From Capitella teleta (taxonomy: Eukaryota > Annelida > Polychaeta > Capitellidae), in contig KB299619.1 of NCBI GenBank assembly GCA_000328365.1, positions 131,422 through 195,421 of the forward strand: a stretch of DNA of 64,000 nt, given 5' to 3'. The position numbers and the translations under genes were made by a program. How positions within the stretch are numbered: position 1 is the stretch's first letter; every line of letters begins with the position of its first letter. Below, piece by piece: positions 12,101 through 22,700 of this stretch. The notes beneath the pieces are model-generated. The model was not told where the DNA came from. It ran no database searches and worked only from the letters and a program-made list of their open reading frames with translations.

Positions 12101-12900
12101 GAAGCTGCCAGTGATTGGTATCGCCAGAAGAAACGTCGCCTCTGAAATATTTACAAATCACATACCAATTGTATGCATTAAATGTTTTGGGAAAACAAAA
12201 CGTGTCTTCATTGTTTGTGAGGTATTGGTATTTTTATAAGTAAGGAAAATCCTTGTCAAACTGCCCAGATTTTGGATTTGGTGCTTGTTTTTTGTAAAAA
12301 AAATCCCCGGGCAGCATGCACTGGACCCTTCCCCCCTAGCAGTGTGTCCTGTGGGCACACTTCTGTGTCTTCGGCACAGCTTCCTTATATTTTTATTGTC
12401 CTCAATCTTTAAAAAAACCCTGCTCTGTGAAAATACTAGAATGAACACTGTGCATTTAATTAATTAATTATTATATTTTATAATCTGATCTTGCCCCTGG
12501 CCACGTGGCTTTAGCCTGATCTGGCCCTTGTCCAATATGAGATGCCGACCCCTGGTCTAATGAGACGTTTTATGCTTTCCCACCATTCCGCATCTTTCCC
12601 AAAGTTCTTCAGAAGATCCGAGAGGATCATGCAACTTGCATCCTGGTTGCTCCCAATTGGCCGACCCAACCTCGGTTTCCAGCAATGACATCGATGTTAC
12701 TGGAAACCCCAATCATTTTGGGGAAGAACAAGAACCTTTTGTTTCTTTCCTTGCGGCCACAAGAACGGCATTTTATGTCCCACCATCTGGAGCTACTTTT
12801 TTGTTGTCTGATTCTACAGTTCTATGGGCTTTTGTGCATGTGAGTGACAGGAGACCAATTTTGAACAATTTGGTCATCTATGAATAATATTGCAGACAAA
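9110..12900 (+). mobile_element. DIRS-type retroelement fossil, broken
   Basis: This is an old copy of a DIRS-like (tyrosine-recombinase group) retroelement. A gag-like region lies at about 9130-9840, a reverse transcriptase region at about 10250-10920, and an RNase H region at about 11190-11590, where a TIESDASN-type motif and an HINYLEIKA motif are typical of DIRS elements. A further segment of the same polyprotein continues at about 12570-12740. The copy is clearly broken, with many breaks. It was invaded by a hAT-type MITE at 11698-12554. I did not identify the recombinase, methyltransferase or terminal repeats. The amount of decay suggests an old insertion. Confidence 0.72.
11698..12554. 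mobile_element. hAT (Charlie-like) non-autonomous element in the DIRS fossil
   Basis: The 857-bp element starts CAGGGGTCGGCATCT and ends with the exact inverted complement AGATGCCGACCCCTG. It is flanked by 8-bp target duplications, GTCTAACG on the left (11690-11697) and GTCTAATG on the right (12555-12562), with one difference. The CAGGGGTCGGCA terminus and 8-bp duplication are hallmarks of hAT elements of the Charlie type. No transposase frame is present. A CCACGTG-like motif lies near both ends. Confidence 0.9.
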
Positions 12901-13611
12901 TCAAAATACGAATTTCTGACTCAGGCAGAATAGTTTGAAACGAGATGAGTGCGAGATTACTTTTTTTGAGAACTTGTGGAAGATCTACTCACTCAGGGAA
13001 AATCTGCTGATCACGTATTTCAGAAAAAATCAATTTGATTGATATTGAACTGTAAATACAATGCTCATACTGATCCTATTTTCAAGCACTTGAGAGAGAG
13101 AGAGAGAGAGAGAGACTTCATTTATTTCACTCGAACAAGTGCTTCATATACAAAGTGACAAATAAAGAATAAATAAATAAATAAATAACATTAAAAAATT
13201 ACAACAACAAAAAATAAATAAATAAAATAAAAAGAAAGAGATAAAAAGAAGATAATCATAACGAACAAGGTTTGCAAAAATAACGTTAATTAATTAACTT
13301 TTTTTTTTTTTTTTTTTTTTTTTTGACCAGAGAAGTAAGTGTGAGATAATTATGTGATTTGTGCATGATAACATAATGGAAGGATTATGAGATGATAATG
13401 TATGAATGGTCTGTGTACTGGCATGTATATGAAGTAGGAGTCGAGATGGGAGACCAGGCTAAGGTTCCACAAGGGAACCGTTATCGCACTGGCCACCTAA
13501 TGGAATTATTGAGTGAAAAACTCGGCTTTTATTAAAATTGGGTAATACTGTGAGAGATGTTGCACAAAATTATAAATTGATTGTCAAAAGATAGCAGCAC
13601 TTAGTCTGAAA

Positions 13612-16194
13612 TTACTGATTTGAACATACGTAACAGTTAAATGAAATACAGTCTGTTGAATAATTATTGATGTAATGTGTTTTCACTCTTTCTGATAGCG
13701 CTTTCAATGAATGTGTTGATGATATTCTCAGTATATTGTCAGGGGTTGAGTTCACAGTTTTGGTGATTGTGTAACGGAGACCTGACTTGAAGAATTGATG
13801 CCGATGTATCGGGACCAGCAATCGATTTTCATCACGACCGGGGTCTAAAAAGTCGTGAAAATAATATGGCAAATCGCCGTTCTTCCATTTATAGAAGAAC
13901 TTTAGCTCGAAGAGCTTTCGCAGATCCTCCATTTTAAGGATTTTTAATTTGTGGAAGAGCGGATCCGTGTGTGCGTTATATTTGGAATTGGTGATGATGC
14001 GTACTGCTTTCTTTTGTATTTTTACTATTTGTGATGAGTGTGGACTTTTGGACCATGCCATGATGCCATATGTGAGATGAGGGATGAATAATGATTGATA
14101 AATGGTTTTGAGTGTGAAATGAGGAACGAAATGCTTTAGTTTATTGAGGATGCCAGAAATGCGTGATAATTTTGTTGCTATTTTGTTGATGTGTGGTTTG
14201 AAGTTAAGATGTTTGTCAATGGTTATTCCAAGAAAGTTTGTTTCGTTCGTGTTTTCTATTGGTTGGTTGTTGATATTCAAGATAGGAGGTGTGATATTGC
14301 GATGAGGGGTGTGAAATGTTATTGCTTTGGTTTTGGATGCATTGAGAGAAAGTTTGTTTGTGGAGAACCAGGTGGATACATTTTGGAGTTCTTGGTTGAT
14401 ATTGCAAGGATTTGTAGAGTGGATATTTGCTAGGAGTGTGGTGTCGTCTGCGTATGTGATGAACTTTAATGATGGTGTGCTGTTTGAAATGTCGTTGATG
14501 TAAATGAGGAAGAATAATGGACCAAGAATTGAACCCTGAGGAACGCCAGTTGTGATGTTGAGGAGATCTGATTGCGTGTCATTTAGTGTGATATATTGTT
14601 GTCTATTTGAGAGATAATGTCTGCAGAGGTCGTGTGCTTTGTTCTGTATGTTGTAGTGCTTGAGTTTGGTGAGAAGGATGTCGTGGTCGATACAGTCAAA
14701 AGCTTTTGTTAGGTCAATGAAAATGGAAGTCGGAGTGTTGTTTCTGTCTAATGAAGTGATCAGTCGGTCAGTAAGTTCGATGATGGCATGTTCTGTGGAG
14801 TGTTTTTTGCGAAATCCGTATTGGCTATTGAAGTAGAGGTTGTTGGCTGTGAAATGTGAGTCAATTTGCTTGAGTATTATTTTTTCGAGTATTTTAGATA
14901 TTGATGGGAGTAGTGATATCGGTCTGTAGTTTGCGCATTTGTCAATGGGTCCTTTTTTGTGAAGGGGTTTAATTTTGGCAATCTTTAGTGAGTCTGGAAA
15001 AATGGAGGTGTTGATCATTTGGTTGGCTATTAGAGTTAATGGGTTGATGAGTTCGGTGCGGAGTGATTTAATGAGTGATGATGAGATGTCGTCATGTCCA
15101 GTTGAGAATTTTGATTTCAGTTGCCTTATGATGAGGTCGATGTCGGTCGGTTGTACATTCGTAAATTCAAAAGGAGATGCGGTGTTTGGTGTGAGATATT
15201 CATGTATGTTATATGCTGTTGTCGGTATGTTCGATGCTATTTGGTGACCTATTTGTGTGAAGTATGTGTTGAGTTCGTTAGCTATTTGTTGTGGGGTGTC
15301 TATTTTGGTGTTGTTGTGTGTGATGTACTCGATTTGGGTGTTTTTCTGTCTGTTGCGATTGAGGATATTGTTGATTTCTTTCCATGTTTCTTTAGAGTTA
15401 TATTGTGAATGAGTGAATATTTGATTATAGTGAATTGCTTTGGCTGTGCGTATTGTATTTTTTAGGATTTTATTATAGGTGTTGATGTTTATTTTTAGGC
15501 TTTGTCTTTGTTCTGAGTCAGGTGGTGAGCGTTTCATTTTTAGATGTAATTTGTCTCTGAAGCGAATTGATCGAATTANNNNNNNNNNNNNNNNNNNNNN
15601 NNNNNNNNNNNNNNNNNNNNNNNNNNNNTTGTCAATTAAGGTGTGGCTATTGTCGGTGATTCTGGTGGGGAGAGTTATTAATGGATCAAGTCCGGATGAT
15701 GTAATGGAAGTGAAGTAATGGAGGGTTGAGGTGTTGTGGGAAATTTTGAGGAGATCAAAGTTGTAATCGCCCGCTATATATAGGTCGGTGTTGTTGTGGT
15801 GAAATGACTGGAGGGTCTGCGAAAACTCCTCGATGAAGTTCATTCTATCTTCAGACATGTTATGAGGTGGCCTATATACACTACCGATGATTATGTCTTT
15901 GTGGAGGGAAGTCGTTTTGATTTCAACGAAAATTCCCTCCCAAAGAGATGAATCGATCGATGTGGGCATAATGGAGTATTGAATGTTGTTCTTAATATAT
16001 AGAGCCACGCCTCCACGTGATGACGCTGATGCGCCTTTCCATAAAAATTGATAATTTGGCAATTGAAGGAGCGATACATCGGCATCATCCACAAGCCAGG
16101 TCTCCTGCAGACAGAGAATATCAAAAGAATTGGAGAGAGCATTTAAAATAGTTTCTAATTGTAAATGTTTAGCATTTAGGCTCTGACAATTCAA
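13612..16194 (-). CDS. LINE ORF2: endonuclease and reverse transcriptase
   Basis: One open frame of about 860 codons has no internal stop. Residues 1-190 are an exonuclease-endonuclease-phosphatase type endonuclease: LNCQSLNAKH at the start, an ILCLQETWL motif, a VYRPPH motif and an AGDYNFDLL motif. After the assembly gap (15579-15628) comes the reverse transcriptase, with KPLHKKGP, NYRPISLLPS, FRKKHSTEHA, GVPQGSILGPL and the catalytic TYADDTTLL motif. The C-terminal thumb region has LTYGIMAW and IQKKAVRI blocks. The 50-N gap falls where the end of the endonuclease (the SDH catalytic motif) should be, so more than 50 bases may be missing. The listed start is a TTG codon; the frame is open to about 16210. 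The intact frame suggests a young, possibly recently active copy. The CR1 or Jockey assignment is by general resemblance. Confidence 0.85.
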   Translation of the reverse strand: MNCQSLNAKHLQLETILNALSNSFDILCLQETWLVDDADVSLLQLPNYQFLWKGASASSRGGVALYIKNNIQYSIMPTSIDSSLWEGIFVEIKTTSLHKDIIIGSVYRPPHNMSEDRMNFIEEFSQTLQSFHHNNTDLYIAGDYNFDLLKISHNTSTLHYFTSITSSGLDPLITLPTRITDNSHTLIDXXXXXXXXXXXXXXXXXXIRSIRFRDKLHLKMKRSPPDSEQRQSLKININTYNKILKNTIRTAKAIHYNQIFTHSQYNSKETWKEINNILNRNRQKNTQIEYITHNNTKIDTPQQIANELNTYFTQIGHQIASNIPTTAYNIHEYLTPNTASPFEFTNVQPTDIDLIIRQLKSKFSTGHDDISSSLIKSLRTELINPLTLIANQMINTSIFPDSLKIAKIKPLHKKGPIDKCANYRPISLLPSISKILEKIILKQIDSHFTANNLYFNSQYGFRKKHSTEHAIIELTDRLITSLDRNNTPTSIFIDLTKAFDCIDHDILLTKLKHYNIQNKAHDLCRHYLSNRQQYITLNDTQSDLLNITTGVPQGSILGPLFFLIYINDISNSTPSLKFITYADDTTLLANIHSTNPCNINQELQNVSTWFSTNKLSLNASKTKAITFHTPHRNITPPILNINNQPIENTNETNFLGITIDKHLNFKPHINKIATKLSRISGILNKLKHFVPHFTLKTIYQSLFIPHLTYGIMAWSKSPHSSQIVKIQKKAVRIITNSKYNAHTDPLFHKLKILKMEDLRKLFELKFFYKWKNGDLPYYFHDFLDPGRDENRLLVPIHRHQFFKSGLRYTITKTVNSTPDNILRISSTHSLKALSERVKTHYINNYSTDCISFNCYVCSNQ
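15579..15628. other. Assembly gap (50 N)
   Basis: Fifty ambiguous bases lie inside the LINE coding region. The number is probably a placeholder, because expected endonuclease residues are missing. Confidence 0.95.
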
Positions 16195-16210
16195 AGTGGC
16201 AATTGTTATA

Positions 16211-16943
16211 TATTGTTTTTCGTTTCATCCGTGAGCTCCAGAAAATTCAAGGCATTCGTCATATGATTAAGAAATGAAGGCTCTATAATAATTTAGGAAA
16301 GCTAATTTCTATACTGATACATATTAAAATGAAAGCAGCAAATTACCTCGCAACCACAAAAACCGAGACGAGGAAGACATATGTCTTCTCTATGTAGAGT
16401 TTTCAATGGTACAAGTAGACATTCCTCAATTTCCCCTTCACAGGTTGAATTATCTATCAATGATTCGAAAAAATAAGGGGAATGAGGGGGGATATATGTA
16501 TCTATGAGTATTTGTAGCAGACACAAGCCATGATAAGGGCGTCATTGATGAAATACTACTGCATAAATACGCAGCTAGACGTATTTGAGGAAAACTACAT
16601 AATATTATACTAATGAATGTAATGCATTTGTACATGTACATGTATTGCACTGCAGCCAATCTGAGCCAATCGAAAAAAAAATCACAGTTAAGCAGCCACA
16701 AAAAAAGGTCGGCTGACCGACTAGCCATCCACAAATCAGTTAATCGGCTGCCTGGCTTTGGGGCCTACCTCATTCAAAATATACTTTTTACTGGTTACAT
16801 GCGTGTAAACAATGCTGACCACAAAGGAACGCATGTACGATTATTATAGGCATCGTTCATATTAATTATGAGAATTAACTTCTAATTCTGAACTTAGAAT
16901 GGCGCCCAAAGCCTGAGCTTGCAAAGTTGCGCTACTCTGCTGA
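16211..16943. other. No recognisable gene
   Basis: No domain is seen on either strand. A short block near 16811-16836 (AACAATGCTGACCACAAAGG) recurs with one change at 22499-22524 in a ROGDI intron, which hints at a dispersed repeat. Confidence 0.3.
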
Positions 16944-17654
16944 TTAAAGGGATGGGGAACTAAATTTTAAGTGATGTTCTATTGACTCATAGCACCAATT
17001 GATAGCATTCCGTGCTAAAAACACCATGCCTGGATGCAAACGTAAGGAAATAATGCATTCCGAATATCGGGGTTAGCATTGCGCCTATGGGAGAATGGCT
17101 TCCATTGCGAAGTATAGGAGGCAAACGTCAGCTGATGGCTTGGTTTGGCTGATGGCTGATTGGTTCCGTTCCCCTCGTGAAGCTATCGATTTCAGCCAAT
17201 CAGAGCAGAGCATCTTCGCCATAAAAGGACATCTTTGTTGTTTACGAAACAAAAGCGCATGCGTGGTGCACTCTGGCTGACCTTTTTACTGTTTCAGGAT
17301 GAGAAACATGGTAGGTGTCCTAGAAAATCGCTTGTTAAAATAAGAAAAATAGCGGAAAAAAAAAATTTTTGCGCCTGACTGGTGGCAAAATGATTATTCT
17401 ATCTATTTCCGAAAAGAAAATAAAAAAATATCCAAGGGTTTAGTCGCAGGACACGCTGATATGACGAGGCCCATTGTAACAGATGGGGAACTCGGTGTTT
17501 CATCACAGCTGCTGACGTCACGCCTAGTTAGCAATATATCGCCCGCGAAATCGTTAGCGATGATATTCCTTGTGTGGGCCAGGCATAGGAATCATTTATG
17601 GTGCCTCAAATAACGACTCAAAGTCAATTTTTAACCAGTTCTCCCTCCCTTTAA
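16944..17654. mobile_element. T2/Kolobok-type MITE, copy B (complete)
   Basis: The element is bounded by TTAA at 16944-16947 and TTAA at 17651-17654. The left end reads TTAAAGGGATGGGGAACT; the right end on the opposite strand reads TTAAAGGGAGGGAGAACT. These imperfect inverted repeats with TTAA duplications match the TTAAAGGRR terminus of T2/Kolobok MITEs. It has no transposase. It shares about 620 bp with copy A at 7111-7740. Confidence 0.8.
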
Positions 17655-17773
17655 GGGATATACTAATATTCATATCATAGCCTTAAAAAAATGCATGCTC
17701 CCTTGATATTGATAAACTAATGGTCCCTGCTTAGCATCACTTCCTGCAGCCTTGACCTTAGGTTGTCAACAAA

Positions 17774-19693
17774 ATGGAAGAAGTTCACGAAGAAGTGGAC
17801 GCTCTGGTTTGTGTCGATTCACTCGATTGCGTCCTTCTCCGTGCGATTTCGCTTTTTATTTGACTTGAATGTTTTTTAAAGTTTTGCAATCAAATTAAAT
17901 AGCTCAGTGTGATAGTGATGTTCATGTTAGAATTGGAGGAATGAATCAACTGATTCAAGTGATTGGTCTGATGATAGTTGATACTGATCATCTGATGGAC
18001 TGTGACTGTGTGAGTGTGACTCACTGACTGTGAGTGTGATCACAGTGATGTAGCTGACATACTACAGCGACACTGAGCGAGACTAAGCCCATAAGTGTGC
18101 CTGAAATATCCGTTTGCATAAATCCACTACATTACAGGCACATATCTGATATCACTATTATCAGTTACACTTGTGGAATTATAGCGAGACCGAGGGGGCG
18201 AGGGATACACAGACCTCGCCCAATTTATCTGTGCTAGGTCTGATGGTAGCCATTGGTCCACTGGACTGGTAGCTGGCATAATTACAGTATCACATACTTT
18301 TTGATACTTCACTGTAGTATCAAAAAGTATGTGGGAGCACTTGTCTTCGAGACCCCTCGGTCTCGATGTAGTACAATTATTAAATCGTCCAATTTAGCTG
18401 TGCTAGTCTGATGCTGATATCAGATCATAATGTTAATTCATATGATAATCATAATCATGCTAATGATGATAATTATCTAGCTCCCTAGCACAGATGAATC
18501 GGGCTAGGTCTACATGCCTCTGTCTCGCTATAGTTAATAGTTTGTCAGCTACAAGCCTGTGTATGCCGCTATTCACCTGGGGTAGTGTGGAGCTGATAAT
18601 CATCTGATTCAATCCATTCCATATAGACATAATGATGAGGGATGGCGGCATACACAAATCGCTAACTTTCCTCAAAAATGAATATTAAATTTTTGTCTCT
18701 ATACTTCCAAAAAAATCATAGCGCCCTTTTTTAGAGCGATAGGGAGATCCTCCCCCCAATCGCAGAATTTGGGAGAGGGTCACATATCATTGTATACGTT
18801 GATTAACTCCCAGTCTCCCGAGTTTTAAATCCACTTGCTTCTCTTCTCGATTCCATGATCTCCACTCAAAATTCCTGTCGTTCGTTCTGCTCCTGAACAT
18901 CGCCTAACTGAGCGACCAATTAAATTGAAAGTAAGTCAGCCATGCAGACATAGATGAATCGACACGGCAACGATACTTGCATTTGATTCCTTTGTTTAAT
19001 TAACTTCTTTAACGTTGAATGGGTGGAGGGTCGCCATTTGTTGTTTAATTGTGTACAAGAAATCTCCCAACAATTCATATGTTGTCTAATGTTTGTTTAC
19101 ACTACGATATTTCAAAGGGCAGATTACTTGGTATAGTGTTCCTGAGAATATGGTCCGAGGCGGATTGACAGAAAGGGCTGAGATTACAAGACACATATGA
19201 ACATTAGAATTTACAAACGATTCGTCCATGGGATTAAACTTTATGGCAGATTAGGAAAAGGGCAGATTACATGATGGTGGATTATCTGGTTTGTCTGTTT
19301 GACTCTGGAATTAGGAGAGGAAACACACATTGTTTCTCCAAACTCAGCGTGCACTTTTTGCACTTCAATTCTATGTATTGCATGAGAATACAACAGCATA
19401 ATTAATTAATTGAAAATACTTAAACATATTTAATTTCAGAATTGAAATGAGATTGTGATATAATTGATAATTTTATCATTCATGCTATTAGATAATTCAA
19501 AATAGCAAACTTAATTGAATTAAATAAACAAAATTAATTTGAATGTTTTCAGCATTCAGAATTTGAGTGGATCCTCAAAGAAGAAGTGAACAGTGTGCTA
19601 CAAGAACTAAACTCCATTCTACTGGTATGTATGCATGACATAATCTCTCTCCAATCCATTATGTAATAGCATTCACATCATGCTGGGTCCCTG

Positions 19694-19765
<72 letters not shown>

Positions 19766-22700
19766 TTTTCTACCTGTCTGCCAAATTGGGCCTATTCATC
19801 CACTCTAATTGGTATGAAGTATTAAAAGTAATCTATTGTAATTATTGTTTATGGTATATACCTTCACATTTATATTGTACAGGTATATTTTTAATTGTTG
19901 CTTCATTCATGTTTGACATTTGGCTTCATGTATCATGTTCATGTATCAAGACAGCTAAAATGCAGTTAGTGCCTCTACTTCCTTATATGCAAACCAGCTA
20001 AAAAGTCTAACACAATTCAATCCAAAGGAGTTGAGTGCTGTTAACGCTTCTTATGGCAAGTAAGCATTTTAACCTACTTTTCCGCTAAATGAGAAGTCAT
20101 TGATTTGTGTAATCTGATTAATCTTCCTTATCTCTTTTGTTTTCTCTTTTTTTCTTCACAGGAGGCGTGTAAGCGTTTTCCTCTTCACATACATCAGAGT
20201 GAGTCAAATCGAGGATTAGTCAGTCGTGTTTCAGAATATGAAAACCTGATACTAGTAGTGGTGAAGGAAGTTATACGTTACAGTAGTACCTGCGACTAAC
20301 GAACACACCTCTAGTGAACAGTCCTCTCTAACGAACGATTTTCTTTGAACGCAACTCCCTCGCATGTTAACCAATAGGAAATCACTCCTGAGCAGCGAAC
20401 ACCCCGAAACGCAAACAATGAACACCCCCCTCAGAAACAAACTATTTTAATTTTACATTTTTTCAATAAAAAGAGAATGAAATTTTATGGCAAATGCACA
20501 CACACAGCACACTATTAGCGATGTTCTACGGTGTTAGCGGGTATATAGATTGCTGTAATTATACCTGCGAGCTGTTGTGTGCCTGTTTGCTGTTCGCAAG
20601 TTAATAGAATTCCACTGAGATGGCCATGTGCGCGGCGCCTATAACACCTGAAGGGTGGTTTTTAAAGGCTCGTAAGGTGTTTAAAATGATTAAAGCTGAT
20701 ATGTATGTTATGTTGCACTTCATACGAGAATAAATTGCGGTCATAATTATGCTTACACAGTAGAAAACTGAAAAAGAAAATGGGTGAAGTCAATGGGTGG
20801 GGCTTAACTTTAACCTGTCAAATCAGCCAAATCGTCGTTGAGATAACATTTTGGAGTAAGCACGTGGTCACTGGACGGCGCTAAAAGTTAATGCAGCAAA
20901 TAGAGGCAAGCTCCCCTGAGGTGCATGCCGACTCGCAATCGCTGGCTCAGCAGCGGAGTCTCACGCTTGGAGGCGACGCGCATTTGAAAGAGATGGAGTA
21001 GAGTTACAGCTCCATCGATGGAGATTAAATTACACTGAACATAATAAAACAATTCAATAAACTATGTATAAACATTATACTTCAAGGCTGTTATTGTTGA
21101 TTGCTGAATTGATACAAAGCCAGCATGAGTTACCATAGTGACCTAATTTTACCCAACCTTGACTAACGAACACCCCCGAACTATGAACACTTTTTCTTGG
21201 ATCCAGCACTGTTCGTTATTCGCAGGTACTACTGTATCAGATTTTTGTCTTCTGTAGATTAAGTTAAATAATTGATGGTGCGTTTTAGATATTTCTATTA
21301 CTTTTTTATACACTAAGGGGCAAAAGAAACGCAAGTCTTTGGTTATACCACATTCCGGGTTTGCATTGCATAGGCAAAAATTTTCATGTGTAATAAGTTG
21401 AACCACTTTCGCACATATTCCTGAAATATCAAAGAAAACAAATTGATTCAACCTGGTTTTATGCATTATCGTCGTTGCTTCCAAATGCATATTCTGAAGC
21501 TCATTGATGATCTAGCTGAAGCTACATAGCAGGGAAAGACAGACAACATGTTACATGTGGCAGAAATTTGACGCACACTTTATTTAAAGAAAATGATTGA
21601 AAATTGATTTGAATGAGAAACATAAAATAAACTGAAAACATCAAGGTTTTTAATTCAAGAAAACGCCAGAAGAGACTCCAAGGAGAACATAGAGGTTTGG
21701 AGGTTCATGACTCTATGCTCCAGTCTGATTGCTTTTGAGTAAAGCACTTGTTGGGAGTATCATTCCAGTCAAATTCAACGTCTGTGAAAGTCATCTTGTT
21801 ATGAAAGTACTCGAAAGAATGTTTACCAGGATTCATGGATAGGCTGCGCAAGGAAATCATTTTTAGGTCGAAAGCGATTTGAAAATTAAGATAGTAGACT
21901 TGTGCACTGTGTAGAATATAGCTGCATGTAGACCCAGACATGGAGTAACTAATTATCAAGCCAATTATAGATCGTTGCGTTTCTTTTGCACCTGAGATTC
22001 TACACAGTTCAGATATCAGGGTGAATAGTCAATATAGAAAGCGACTCGGCATCACATGGCAACAGCACAGAACCAAAACCCCGACCCGTCCGTGAAGAAA
22101 TAACTTCATGACAAGCTATAGGGGGGACATGGAGTAACTAATTATTAAGCCAAATATAGCTCGTTGCATTTTGTTTGCTCCTAAGTGCGGTATATTATTG
22201 ATATGTCGAATTTCAAGGGACTGTCGAAATCACTTTGAGTTATAAAGCTTTTGAGATATAGTAACATGGATCAAGCATAGAACAAAATGAGTTGAGTTTT
22301 TTCTTCGTAGCCATGATGACGAGTATATGGGCAGAGACGAAATGATGACCCAACACTGCCCTCCGCTCATTAATATTTAATATACCAAGTATCCACCCCC
22401 TTTGATGTCTTGTGTACCTTTCATATCTTCTCTGGTATTGCCGATTGATAAAGATCACAAACGCTGTGTAGATTTCTGCAATCGTAGCATGTTTTTAAAC
22501 AATGCCGACCACAAAGGAACACATTGAATGAGGCGGTGCATCGTTGTTTTCACACCTATTGCAAGCATGAATAGGATTGTTACTCCGAGAACCGCTCGAT
22601 GTTAACTTTGAGAAAGGTGTGAATGACGCTGATTGGACGCTCCGAGTCGAGCAATTAGTTGAAACAGCTTTATCCAATCACAGGCAAAGTTTCTCTAACA

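Larger units (their letters stand above)
13093..16210 (-). mobile_element. CR1/Jockey-like LINE, nearly intact
   Basis: This is a non-LTR retrotransposon in minus orientation. Its 3' end is at low coordinates and finishes in a (TC)n tract (GA on the plus strand, about 13093-13113). The 3' untranslated part spans about 13114-13611 and holds AT-rich simple repeats and a T run at 13300-13324. The coding part is listed separately. The 5' end is near 16.2 kb, so the copy is 5'-truncated or has a short 5' UTR; no first coding region was seen. Target-site duplications were not identified. Confidence 0.85.
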
